Assembly: GCF_004342025.1 (NCBI RefSeq)
Contig: NZ_SLWN01000008.1
Coordinates: 1-64,000 of the forward strand
Length of the DNA: 64,000 nt
Direction of reading: 5' to 3'
Source of the DNA: Kribbella steppae
GTDB lineage: Bacteria; Actinomycetota; Actinomycetes; Propionibacteriales; Kribbellaceae
Both the position numbers and the translations under genes were made by a program. The notes under the pieces are model-generated. The model did not search any database. It saw nothing but the letters and a program-made list of their open reading frames with translations, and had not been told where the DNA came from. Of the stretch, positions 8,689 to 16,896 are shown piece by piece (the stretch's first letter is position 1; every line of letters starts with the position of its first letter).

Positions 8689-9674
8689 CGACCCACTCCT
8701 TCCAGGACTGCGTCCTGCTTCTTCTGTTCGGCGGTGTGCCCGGTCAGGGCGAGGAACACCTCGTCCAGGCTGGGCAGCCGCAGGGACAGTTCGGTGACGG
8801 CAATGCCTTCCTCGTCGAGGCGGCGGACCACCACCGGCATCGGCGTACCGTCGCTCACCGGCGCGCTGACCAGCGTGTTCACCACATCGACACTCGGGCG
8901 TACGCCGACGGCCTCGGCAACGATCGCGGCGACGCGCTCGAGGTGCGCGGGCTCGGACGGACGAACGTCCAGCGACTGCTTGCCGGCCTGCGCCTTGAGC
9001 TCGGCCGGCCGCCCGGAGGCGACCACCCGGCCCTTGTCGAACACCATGATCGAGTCGGCCAGCGCGTCGGCCTCCTCCAGGTACTGCGTGGTGAGCAGCA
9101 CCGTGGTCCCGTCGAGCACCAGGTTGCGGATCGTCTCCCAGACACCGTTGCGGGCATGCGGGTCGAGACCGGTGGTGGGCTCGTCGAGGTAGAGGATGCT
9201 CGGGTCGCCGACCAGGCTGGCGGCGAGGTCGAGACGCCGGCGCATACCGCCGGAGTACGTCTTGGCGATCCGCTCACCGGCGTCGGTGAGCTCGAACCGC
9301 TCCAGCAGTTGGTCCGCCTTGGCCCTGGACTGCTCCCGCGAGTACCCGAGCAGCCGGCCGATCATGATCAGGTTCCGGCGGCCGGACATGTCCTCGTCGA
9401 CCGAGGCGTACTGCCCGGTCAGGCCGATGATCTCGCGCACCCGGCCGGCCTCGCGGACGACGTCGTACCCGCCGACCGTGGCGTGCCCGGCGTCCGGGCG
9501 GAGCAGGGTGCCGAGGATGCGGACCGCGGTGGTCTTGCCGGCGCCGTTCGGGCCGAGGACCCCGAGGACCGTGCCGGTCGGCACACTCAGGTCGACACCG
9601 TCCAGGGCCGTGGTGTTGCCATATTTCTTGACCAGACCAACAGCGTCGATGGCGACCTGGTTCGTTGTAGTCAT
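8685..9674 (-). CDS. ABC transporter ATP-binding protein, DrrA family
   Basis: This 329-residue ATPase has Walker A GPNGAGKTT (41-49), the signature YSGGMRRRL (Ser141), Walker B ILYLDEP (Asp164-Glu165) and TTQYLEEAD in place of the usual switch histidine, as is typical of DrrA. The C-terminal extension (about 220-329) is the DrrA regulatory tail (SLRLPSLDEVFLALTG). A good ribosome-binding site (GGGAGGAA) precedes ATG. It is the first gene of a two-gene unit with the permease. The region before it holds an inverted repeat and phased direct repeats. Confidence 0.9.
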   Translation of the reverse strand: MTTTNQVAIDAVGLVKKYGNTTALDGVDLSVPTGTVLGVLGPNGAGKTTAVRILGTLLRPDAGHATVGGYDVVREAGRVREIIGLTGQYASVDEDMSGRRNLIMIGRLLGYSREQSRAKADQLLERFELTDAGERIAKTYSGGMRRRLDLAASLVGDPSILYLDEPTTGLDPHARNGVWETIRNLVLDGTTVLLTTQYLEEADALADSIMVFDKGRVVASGRPAELKAQAGKQSLDVRPSEPAHLERVAAIVAEAVGVRPSVDVVNTLVSAPVSDGTPMPVVVRRLDEEGIAVTELSLRLPSLDEVFLALTGHTAEQKKQDAVLEGVGR

Positions 9675-9682
9675 CGGTTCCT

Positions 9683-9705
9683 CCCAGTGGACTCACTTCA
9701 CTGGG
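9683..9705 (-). promoter_or_regulatory. Inverted repeat in the drrA-like leader
   Basis: CCCAGTG (9683-9689) and CACTGGG (9699-9705) form a perfect 7-base inverted repeat with a 9-base gap, immediately upstream of the ribosome-binding site. It may be a repressor site or an RNA hairpin. Confidence 0.4.
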
Positions 9706-9724
9706 ATTACCGTCCAACGACCTG

Positions 9725-9773
9725 CTGGCACCGCCCTGGCACTCACCTGGCAGCGCGTGCCAGCCCGCTGGCG
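9725..9773. repeat. Phased CTGGCA repeats
   Basis: CTGGCA starts at 9725, 9736 and 9747, exactly 11 bases apart, followed by the inverted copy TGCCAG at 9758-9763 and CTGGCG at 9768. One helical turn between copies is the pattern of cooperative binding by a response regulator or similar activator. The block lies upstream of the DrrAB-like genes and downstream of the MFS gene. Confidence 0.55.
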
Positions 9774-11090
9774 TCAGCCTTTCAGCGGGACGACCTGGTT
9801 GGCCAGGAGGGCTTGATAAGCCTCGGGGTTGTAGCGGGCCAGGTTGCCGCGGGCCTTGCGGCGGTACTTGAGGATCTGGCGGGTGCCGATCGCCCACAGC
9901 ACGTACTGGAAGGCCAGCGCCCACTTGAAGTCGGTGATGGTCTGCGGCGCACCGCCCGACGACGCGTCGAGCAGGATGCCGACCATGCCGATGCAGATCA
10001 GCATGGCGATGAACCCGCCGGTGTTGACCATCCCGTTGGCCGCGCCGAACCGGGTCGACGGGTTGAACGTCCGGGCGTAGTCCAGCCCGAGCATCGAGCC
10101 CGGCCCACCGGCCGCCTGTACGACGATCAGCAGTAGAAGCACCGGCATCGGCGCCTGACCAGGCCAGAGCAGTACGACGGTCCACATCAGCACCGAGCCG
10201 CCGATCACAGCCAGCACGATCCAGGACCGGTAGAACGGGAACCGAGCGGCGTACCTGCCGACGAGAGGCCCGTAGCAGAGGCCGGCCAGCACCGGCAGGA
10301 TCAGCATCGCCGCAGCCGTGGTCGGAGCGACCCCTTGACCCTGGACGAGGAACGGATAGCCCCACAGCAGACCGAACGTGCCTCCGGCGAAGCTGGTGGT
10401 GAAGTGTGTCCACAGCCCGAGCCGAGTCCCCGGCTCCTGCCAGGCGCGACGCAGGTTGTTCCGCACCTCGCCGAGCGACTGCTTGGTCCGCCGCAACGGC
10501 TCGTCGTACGGCGTGTCCTTGATCAGGAACAGTACGGCGACGCCAGTCAGCAGACTAAGCACACTGGCACCGGCGAACGTGCTGGTCCAGCCGAAAGCGT
10601 GGAACGCGGCAGCCATCGGCACGGTCGAGACGATCGCACCGACACCACCGAGCATTCCGGTGGCCTGCGACATCACCGGCTGCCGCAGCGCGGGGAACCA
10701 CGACATGACGACGCGCAGCACGCTGATGAACACCAGTGCGTCACCAACACCCAACACCGCACGTGCAGCGAGGGCAGCCGGATATGAATCGACCAGACTG
10801 AACGCAGACTGTGCTCCGAAGAGCAGCACGGACGCAGCGATCAGAAGCCGCTTGGAGCCGTACCTGTCCAGCAGTACGCCGACCGGCACCTGCATGACGG
10901 CGTACACAGTCAGCTGTACGACGGTGAAACTGGCCAGCGCGGATGCGGAGATGTCGAAGCGCTCGGCGGCCTGAAGGCCTGCCACGCTCATCGAACCGCG
11001 GTGCAGAACCGTCACGAGGTAGGTGAAGACAGCAGCGGCCCACACCGCCCAGGCACGACGACCGCCCAGGGGGAAGAGTAGTTCGGTCAA
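9774..11090 (-). CDS. MFS transporter
   Basis: This 438-residue protein has about twelve membrane segments and the MFS loop motif after TM2 (VLLDRYGSKRLL) and is of the sugar-acid/nitrate-porter-like build. The substrate cannot be read from the sequence. Its ATG overlaps the stop of the upstream GntR gene by four bases, so regulator and transporter are made from one transcript. The protein ends in a basic cytoplasmic tail (RKARGNLARYNPEAYQALL). Confidence 0.85.
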   Translation of the reverse strand: MTELLFPLGGRRAWAVWAAAVFTYLVTVLHRGSMSVAGLQAAERFDISASALASFTVVQLTVYAVMQVPVGVLLDRYGSKRLLIAASVLLFGAQSAFSLVDSYPAALAARAVLGVGDALVFISVLRVVMSWFPALRQPVMSQATGMLGGVGAIVSTVPMAAAFHAFGWTSTFAGASVLSLLTGVAVLFLIKDTPYDEPLRRTKQSLGEVRNNLRRAWQEPGTRLGLWTHFTTSFAGGTFGLLWGYPFLVQGQGVAPTTAAAMLILPVLAGLCYGPLVGRYAARFPFYRSWIVLAVIGGSVLMWTVVLLWPGQAPMPVLLLLIVVQAAGGPGSMLGLDYARTFNPSTRFGAANGMVNTGGFIAMLICIGMVGILLDASSGGAPQTITDFKWALAFQYVLWAIGTRQILKYRRKARGNLARYNPEAYQALLANQVVPLKG

Positions 11091-11836
11091 CGCGTACTCC
11101 GCAGATCCGTCGCGGCTTCGTTGATATGCGTGACGACCAACTCGCGGAAGCGCTTGACGCTGTTGCCGCCGAGCGCGTCGATCATCTCCTGGTGCGCGGC
11201 GATGGACTTGTCCATCCGGGCCGGCTGCACCTCGATCCCCGGTACGCCCATCCGGACCTGGCGGTCGCGCAGACTGTTGTAGAGCTTGGCCAGGATCTCG
11301 TTGCCCGCGGCACCGACGATGGCCTCGTGGAAGGCGCGGTCCGCCTCCAGGAACGTCTTCGCGTCACCGGCCTGGCGGTGTGCGCGCATCTCCTCGACGC
11401 GCTGGGTGAGCGTCTCGACCAGCTGCTTGCGCCGCGGCCAGACCTTGGCGGCCGCGTGTGCCTCGATCAGCTCGCGGGCCTCGAGGACGTCGTCGATCTC
11501 CTGCGGCAGCACCGGCAGGACGAGGGCGCCCTTCTTCGGGTACAGCTTCACCAGGCCGGACTCCTCCAGCCGGAGCAGCGCCTCGCGCACCGGGGTGCGG
11601 GACACTCCGACGGCTGTGGCCAGCTCACCCTCGGTGAGCAGCTCGCCGCCCGGGTACGTCCGCTCCAGGATCGCGGCCTTCACGTAGGCGTAGACGCGCT
11701 CGGCGGCCGGGATCTTCTCCACCCCCGGCGCCGCCTCGACCACTACCCGGGCGATCTCCGCGGTCGCGTCCCCCAGCTGGATATCTACACTCGCCGGCCG
11801 ATGCTCCGGCACCCCGCTTACCACTGAACTCCTCAC
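11087..11836 (-). CDS. GntR family regulator, FadR/FCD type
   Basis: An N-terminal winged helix (about 45-115, with TEGELATAVGVSRTPVREAL) is followed by an all-helical FCD ligand domain (FLEADRAFHEAIVGAAGNEI). FCD regulators respond to small carboxylates or sugar acids through a metal-bound site. It heads a two-gene operon with the MFS transporter, which suggests control of that carrier. The N-terminal extension before the HTH is about 40 residues, so translation could start later. The upstream gap also contains the DnaA-box cluster. Confidence 0.87.
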   Translation of the reverse strand: MRSSVVSGVPEHRPASVDIQLGDATAEIARVVVEAAPGVEKIPAAERVYAYVKAAILERTYPGGELLTEGELATAVGVSRTPVREALLRLEESGLVKLYPKKGALVLPVLPQEIDDVLEARELIEAHAAAKVWPRRKQLVETLTQRVEEMRAHRQAGDAKTFLEADRAFHEAIVGAAGNEILAKLYNSLRDRQVRMGVPGIEVQPARMDKSIAAHQEMIDALGGNSVKRFRELVVTHINEAATDLRSTR

Positions 11837-11900
11837 ATACGACTGGTATCTCTGTTGTATCTATCTTACACACACAGGCAATCCACCGGTCGTCCCCATC

Positions 11901-12007
11901 TTGTCCACCAGTTATCCACAGGCCAATCCACAGATGTGGGCAACTCACTGTGAACAACCGGACCCTCCGTAGTGACCGGAGGAGGGTTTCCCCTGTCTTG
12001 TGGATGA
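11901..12007. promoter_or_regulatory. Cluster of DnaA-box-like words
   Basis: TTGTCCACC (11901-11909), a perfect TTATCCACA (11912-11920), CAATCCACA (11924-11932) and, on the other strand, TTGCCCACA (11935-11943), TTGTTCACA (11949-11957) and TCATCCACA (11999-12007) lie within 107 bases. No dnaA, dnaN or AT-rich unwinding element is near, so a DnaA titration or regulatory locus is more likely than an origin. Confidence 0.5.
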
Positions 12008-12093
12008 AGAATCACGCGGGTCCGGAAACCGGCCTAGAGTCCGGGGTGATCAAGCTCTTGGGCCTACCCGGCCCCCGCCCTGGAGGAGTCAGC

Positions 12094-13524
12094 GTGATCC
12101 GACGCTCCCGCACCTACCGGCTGTCGGCAGGCCTGGCCGCCGCCGCTCTGGCCCTGACGACACTCGGTGCCGCCACGGCGAACGCCGTACCGGCCGCCGA
12201 CCAAAGCACGGCGGCCACGCCTGGGCCGCTGATGAACTACGTCGTCAACAGCAAGGCCTCGCCCGGACACGTCCGCAAGGTCGAGCAGGCGGTGACGGCG
12301 GCCGGCGGCAAGGTGCTCCAGTCGTACGCCCAGCTCGGGGTGGTGGTCGCGCAGTCGACCAACGCGGACTTCCGGGCGGACGTTCGCGCCGGTCGGTACG
12401 GGCGTGAGGTGCAGTCCGTCGGCGCCACCAGGACGGCCGCGGTCAGCGAAGGCCCGGCTGCGTCCGGGCTGAAGTCGCTCGGGGTGGTGGAGGCGGCGCC
12501 GGTGCCGGATCCGCGTGAGGGCGAGCAGTGGGACATGGTCCAGATCAAGGCGGACCAGGCGCACGCGGTCACCGACGGCTCCCGCCAGGTCCTGGTCGGC
12601 ATCAACGACAGCGGTGTCGACGACGCCCACCCCGACCTCGCGCCGAACTTCGACAAGGCCAACTCGGTCAGCTGCGTGGACAACGGCGTACCGGACCAGA
12701 CCGAAGGCGCCTGGCGACCGACCACGAGCTCGCACGGCACGCACGTCGCCGGGACCGTCGCGGCTGCCCGCAACGGCGTCGGCATCGTGGGTGTGGCTCC
12801 CGGCGTCCGGATCGCCTCGGTGAAGGTCGTGAACGACGACGGCTTCATCTACCCGGAGTACGCGATCTGCGGCTTCGTCTGGGCCGCGCAGCACCACATG
12901 GACGTCACCAACCACAGCTACTTCATCGACCCGTTCGAGTTCTGGTGCAAGGACAACGGTGACCAGGGCGCCGTGCAGGAAGCCGTACGCCGCGCAGTCG
13001 ACTACGCGACGGGGCGCGGCGTATTGTCCGTCGCCGCGGCGGGTAACTCGAACTACGACCTGGCCAACAAGACCACCGACGCGAACAGCCCGAACGACTC
13101 GACGCCGGTGACGCGGACCATCAACAACGACTGCCTGGACATGCCGACCGAGCTCCCGGGCGTGATCACTGTGGCGAGCACCGATCAGGGCGGCGCGAGG
13201 AGCAGCTTCTCGAACTTCGGGCTGAACAAGATCGATGTGGCCGCACCGGGCCGGCGCATTCTGTCGACGCTGCCGAACAACGCCTACGGCCTCTCGAGTG
13301 GCACGTCGATGGCGTCGCCGCACGTCACCGGTGTCGCCGCACTGATGAAGTCCGTCCACCCGTGGTGGGGGCCGCGCCAACTGGAGGCGGCGCTGCGCGC
13401 GCAGGCCGACGATGTCGCCTGCCCGACCACCACCCCGGACGCCCGTTGCACCGGAACGACGGCGGACAACTCCTTCTTCGGCGAAGGCAACACCGACGCC
13501 CTGGACGCGGTCCAGCGTCGCTGA
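12094..13524 (+). CDS. Secreted S8 (subtilisin-like) serine protease
   Basis: The 476-residue preproprotein starts at GTG 12094, five bases after GGAGGAG, and opens with a signal peptide (RRSRTYRLSAGL, then an Ala/Leu core, cleavage near ANA). An inhibitor-I9-like propeptide follows. The catalytic triad is Asp172 (INDSGVDDAHPDL), His214 (SSHGTHVAGTV) and Ser405 (SSGTSMASPHVTG), with the oxyanion Asn in AAAGNSNYD. The Asp motif is INDSG instead of the usual IDTG. It is likely an exported degradative protease. It ends at a strong bidirectional terminator and stands alone. Confidence 0.93.
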   Translation: MIRRSRTYRLSAGLAAAALALTTLGAATANAVPAADQSTAATPGPLMNYVVNSKASPGHVRKVEQAVTAAGGKVLQSYAQLGVVVAQSTNADFRADVRAGRYGREVQSVGATRTAAVSEGPAASGLKSLGVVEAAPVPDPREGEQWDMVQIKADQAHAVTDGSRQVLVGINDSGVDDAHPDLAPNFDKANSVSCVDNGVPDQTEGAWRPTTSSHGTHVAGTVAAARNGVGIVGVAPGVRIASVKVVNDDGFIYPEYAICGFVWAAQHHMDVTNHSYFIDPFEFWCKDNGDQGAVQEAVRRAVDYATGRGVLSVAAAGNSNYDLANKTTDANSPNDSTPVTRTINNDCLDMPTELPGVITVASTDQGGARSSFSNFGLNKIDVAAPGRRILSTLPNNAYGLSSGTSMASPHVTGVAALMKSVHPWWGPRQLEAALRAQADDVACPTTTPDARCTGTTADNSFFGEGNTDALDAVQRR

Positions 13525-13533
13525 TCACAGACT

Positions 13534-13565
13534 GAGAGGGGGTCCTCCGCCCGGGACCCCCTCTC
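13534..13565. terminator. Bidirectional terminator hairpin
   Basis: A 12-base perfect stem (GAGAGGGGGTCC, 13534-13545; complement 13554-13565) separates the convergent protease and EamA genes. Confidence 0.88.
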
Positions 13566-13566
13566 C

Positions 13567-14400
13567 TCAACTCGTACTGATCAGCACGATCCCGGCCACC
13601 ACGACCGCCGCGGCGATCGCCCGGCGCGGGCCGAAGCGCTCACCGAAGAAGATCGCCCCGATGATCGCGCCGAAGATGATGCTGGTCTCCCGCAGCGCCG
13701 CGATCGCCGCGAGCGTCCCGCGCGTCTGCGCCCACAGCACCAGCCCGTACGCCGCCATCGACACGATCCCGCCGCCGAGACCGGTGAGCACCGCGGATCG
13801 CGGCTGCGGGAAGACACTCGGACCGCGCCAGCACAGCGTCGCCACGGGCACGAGGAACCCCTGGATCATGAAGACCCAGCCCATATACGTCGTCACCGGC
13901 ATCTTGTGGACCGCGATCCCGTCGACCACGGTGTAGGCCGCGATCGCCAGACCGGTCCCGACGGCGGCGAGCAGAGCCACAGTCTGCGTACGCCCGGCCG
14001 TCCGTCCGATGAACACCAGCCCGATCAGTCCGGCCGAGATAAGCAGTACGCCGGCCAACTCGGCCGCGGCCAGGCTTTGGTGCAGTACGACGATCGACAC
14101 CACGGCCACCACCCACGGCGACGTACCGCGGGCGAGTGGATACATCTGACTGAACTGACCGAGCTGGTACGACGCGAGCAGGCCGGTGTAGTACACACAG
14201 TGCAGGACGATCGAGGCGGCGATGTACGGCCACGTTCCGGCCGGTGGTGGACCGCTGATGACAACAGCGACGAGCCCGACGACGCCCGATGACAGGCCGA
14301 GCAGCGCAAACCCGGCCAGCCGGTCCGGCACCCCATGCGCCATCGCGTTCCAGGTCGCATGCAACACAGCCGCACCGAGCACCACCATCAGGACCAGCAC
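13567..14400 (-). CDS. EamA/DMT-family permease
   Basis: The 277-residue protein has ten predicted membrane helices arranged as two EamA repeats; the second repeat ends ASIIFGAIIGAIFFGERF-like, as in other drug/metabolite transporters. It probably exports or takes up a small metabolite across the cytoplasmic membrane. The substrate is unknown. It is a single gene between two terminators and is one of three EamA proteins in this window; they are not close copies of each other. Confidence 0.82.
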   Translation of the reverse strand: MLVLMVVLGAAVLHATWNAMAHGVPDRLAGFALLGLSSGVVGLVAVVISGPPPAGTWPYIAASIVLHCVYYTGLLASYQLGQFSQMYPLARGTSPWVVAVVSIVVLHQSLAAAELAGVLLISAGLIGLVFIGRTAGRTQTVALLAAVGTGLAIAAYTVVDGIAVHKMPVTTYMGWVFMIQGFLVPVATLCWRGPSVFPQPRSAVLTGLGGGIVSMAAYGLVLWAQTRGTLAAIAALRETSIIFGAIIGAIFFGERFGPRRAIAAAVVVAGIVLISTS

Positions 14401-14459
14401 GGCTACACCCTCTCACCGGGGCGCGAGGCGGTCAGGCGGTTTTCACCACCGGGCAGACG

Positions 14460-14489
14460 AAGGCCCGGGCGACATCCCGCCCGGGCCTT
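14460..14489 (-). terminator. Terminator of the 2-oxoacid dehydrogenase operon
   Basis: A perfect 12-base stem (AAGGCCCGGGCG, 14460-14471; complement 14478-14489) with a six-base loop lies 17 bases past the stop of the E2 gene. Confidence 0.85.
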
Positions 14490-14506
14490 CACCTACGTCG
14501 TACTGC

Positions 14507-15919
14507 CTAGAACATCAGCGCGCGGGCCGGGTCCTCGAGGATGCCGGCGACGTCGGCGAGGAAGATGGAGCCCTTCTCGCCGTCGATCATCCGGTGGTCG
14601 AAGGAGAGCGCGAGCGTGGTGATCCAGCGCGGCACGATCTCGTCGTCCACCACCCACGGCTGCTTGCGGACCGCACCGAAGGCGAGGATCGCGGCCTCAC
14701 CCGGGTTGATGATCGGCGTCCCGGCGTCGACCCCGAATACGCCCACATTGGTGATCGTGAACGAACCGCCTGCCTGGTCGGCCGGCTGCGTCTTACCCTC
14801 GCGGGCGGTCGCGACCAGCCCGTTCAGCGCCGCGCAGAGGTCGGGCAGCGTGAGCGAGTCGGCGTTCTTGATGTTCGGCACGATCAGGCCCCGCGGGGTG
14901 GCCGCGGCGATGCCGAGGTTCATCGAACCCTTGTAGACGATCTCCTGCGCCTGCTCGTCCCAGGCCGCGTTGACGATCGGCGTACGACGGGCTGCCAGGG
15001 TGACCGCCTTGGCGACGATCAGCAGCGGGGACACCCTGAGATCCCGGAACGCCTTGTCGCCCTTCAACCGGTCGACCAGGTCCATCGTCTCGCTGACGTC
15101 GACGGTGATCCACTCGGTCACATGCGGTGCGGTGAACGCGCTGGCCACCATCGCCTGCGCCATCACCTTCTGCACACCCTTGATCGGCACCCGGGTGTCA
15201 CCCTGCCCGCTGACGACCGGCGCCGCCTCAACCACAGGAGCAACCGGCGCGGCCTCAGCCGGAGCCGTCGTATGCGCCTCGACATCAGCCCGCGTGATGA
15301 CTCCACCTGGCCCGGTGGCCGTCACCGTTGCCAGGTCGATGCCCAGATCCTTGGCCAGCTTCCGCACCGGCGGCTTGGCCAGCACGTGCGCCGCCGCTCC
15401 GTTGCCTTCGGCAACGGAGGTGGGGAGCGAAGCGGGCTCGGCGTGGGCGGCAGGCGCAGCCACGGCTGCGGGCGCCGAGGGTGCTGCGGAAGCAGCCGGA
15501 GCAGCCGCGGGACCGCCCTTGCGGGGGCGACGCTTGGCTTCGGTGGTGCGGGGGCCGTAGCCGACGAGGACGGCGGTGCGGCCGCCCGGGGCTTCGCCGC
15601 CGATCTTGCCCGCTTCGGGCTCGTCGGGGATGGTCGGGACCAGGTCCTCGGTCAGCACTGTTTCGTTTCCGGCGGCGGCCTCGGTTTCGACGGCGATGAT
15701 CGGCGTACCGACCGGGACCGTCTCGCCTTCGGGCACCAGCAACTCGGTGACCGTTCCGGCGAACGGCACCGGCAGCTCGACCAGCGACTTCGCCGTCTCG
15801 ATCTCCACCACGGTGTCGTTCAGCTTGACCGTGTCGCCCGGCTTGACCTTCCAGCTGACGATCTCGGCCTCGACCAGACCTTCACCGACGTCAGGGAGCC
15901 TGAACTGCTGGATGCCCAT
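14507..15919 (-). CDS. bkdC: Dihydrolipoamide acyltransferase (E2) of a 2-oxoacid dehydrogenase
   Basis: The 470-residue E2 has one N-terminal lipoyl domain (about 4-78; lipoylated Lys44 in VEIETAKSLV), an Ala/Pro-rich linker, a peripheral-subunit-binding domain (VRKLAKDLGIDLATVTATG) and a C-terminal catalytic domain with the active-site DHRMIDG. It transfers the acyl group from E1-bound TPP to CoA. Its start shares one base with the E1-beta stop. Branched-chain 2-oxoacids are the likely substrate, by likeness to BkdABC; pyruvate cannot be ruled out. No E3 gene is present. Confidence 0.9.
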   Translation of the reverse strand: MGIQQFRLPDVGEGLVEAEIVSWKVKPGDTVKLNDTVVEIETAKSLVELPVPFAGTVTELLVPEGETVPVGTPIIAVETEAAAGNETVLTEDLVPTIPDEPEAGKIGGEAPGGRTAVLVGYGPRTTEAKRRPRKGGPAAAPAASAAPSAPAAVAAPAAHAEPASLPTSVAEGNGAAAHVLAKPPVRKLAKDLGIDLATVTATGPGGVITRADVEAHTTAPAEAAPVAPVVEAAPVVSGQGDTRVPIKGVQKVMAQAMVASAFTAPHVTEWITVDVSETMDLVDRLKGDKAFRDLRVSPLLIVAKAVTLAARRTPIVNAAWDEQAQEIVYKGSMNLGIAAATPRGLIVPNIKNADSLTLPDLCAALNGLVATAREGKTQPADQAGGSFTITNVGVFGVDAGTPIINPGEAAILAFGAVRKQPWVVDDEIVPRWITTLALSFDHRMIDGEKGSIFLADVAGILEDPARALMF

Positions 15920-16896
15920 CAGTACCCCATCACCCGGTCGACACCGTCGAGCACCCGGTCCAGGTCGGGCAGGTACTCCTCCTCCATCCGCGACGGCGGA
16001 TAGGGGGTGTCGTACCCGGCCACTCGCAGCACGGGCGCCTCGAGGTGGTAGAAGCACTCCTCGGTGACCCGGGCCGCGATCTCCGCGCCAGGGCCGAGCG
16101 AGAACGGCGCCTCGTGCACGACGACCGCCCGCCGGGTCTTCTTCACCGACGCGAAGATCGCCGCCAGGTCCAGCGGCGCGATCGTGCGCAGGTCGATGAC
16201 CTCGAGCTGCCGACCGTCCTCGACCGCGGCCTCGGCGGCCTGCAGGCAGGTCTTCACCATCGGGCCGTAGCAGAACAGCGTGGCGTCGGTGCCCTCGCGG
16301 AGCACCTTCGCCTGGTGCAGCGGGAACGCCGGCGGCACGGACTCGTCCAGCTCGGCCTTCTCGTGGTACCGGCGCTTCGGCTCGAAGAACACCACCGGGT
16401 CGTCCGAGGCGATCGCCTGCTGGATCATCCAGTAGGCGTCGACCGGGTCGCCGCACGAGACCACCTTGAGGCCGGGGACATGCGCGAACAGCGCCTCCGG
16501 CGACTCGGAGTGGTGCTCGACCGCGCCGATGCCGCCGCCGAACGGGATCCGGATCACGATCGGCATCCGGATCTTGCCGAGCGACCGGTAGTGCATCTTC
16601 GCGACCTGGTTGATGATCTGGTCGTACGCCGGGAAGACGAAGCCGTCGAACTGGATCTCGCAGACCGGCCGGTATCCGCGCAGCGCCAGGCCGACCGCGG
16701 TGCCGATGATGCCGGACTCGGCCAGCGGGGTGTCGATCACCCGGTCCTCGCCGAAGTCCTTCTGCAGACCCTCGGTGACCCGGAAGACACCACCGAGCTT
16801 GCCGATGTCCTCACCCATCACGACGACCTTCGGGTCGGCCTCCATCGCCGCCCGCAGGCCCATGTTGATGCCCTTGCCGAGGCTGATCTTCGCCAT
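15919..16896 (-). CDS. bkdB: 2-oxoacid dehydrogenase E1 component, beta subunit
   Basis: This 325-residue transketolase-like protein (VVVMGEDIGKLGGVFRVTEG at the N-terminus, EVIDLRTIAPLD in the C-terminal half) pairs with the alpha subunit to form the TPP-dependent decarboxylase. The Glu in GEDIG contacts the TPP aminopyrimidine region in this family. It is the middle gene of an operon in which successive stop and start codons share one base, consistent with a 1:1:1 complex. The start is ATG at 16896 (MAKISLGKGINMGL). Confidence 0.9.
   Translation of the reverse strand: MAKISLGKGINMGLRAAMEADPKVVVMGEDIGKLGGVFRVTEGLQKDFGEDRVIDTPLAESGIIGTAVGLALRGYRPVCEIQFDGFVFPAYDQIINQVAKMHYRSLGKIRMPIVIRIPFGGGIGAVEHHSESPEALFAHVPGLKVVSCGDPVDAYWMIQQAIASDDPVVFFEPKRRYHEKAELDESVPPAFPLHQAKVLREGTDATLFCYGPMVKTCLQAAEAAVEDGRQLEVIDLRTIAPLDLAAIFASVKKTRRAVVVHEAPFSLGPGAEIAARVTEECFYHLEAPVLRVAGYDTPYPPSRMEEEYLPDLDRVLDGVDRVMGY

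Noticed and set aside
7873..9674. DrrAB-like exporter as part of an antibiotic biosynthetic cluster, with the SARP regulator as its activator.
   Set aside because: No polyketide, peptide-synthetase, terpene or tailoring genes lie nearby; the SARP-NB-ARC type also controls other functions.
8736..10136. A 466-codon plus-strand frame across the DrrA and MFS genes.
   Set aside because: It covers two convincing minus-strand genes and the gap between them and lacks any domain or proper start site.
11901..12007. The DnaA-box cluster as the chromosomal origin.
   Set aside because: There is no dnaA, dnaN, rpmH or AT-rich unwinding region near; flanking genes are a GntR regulator and a protease.
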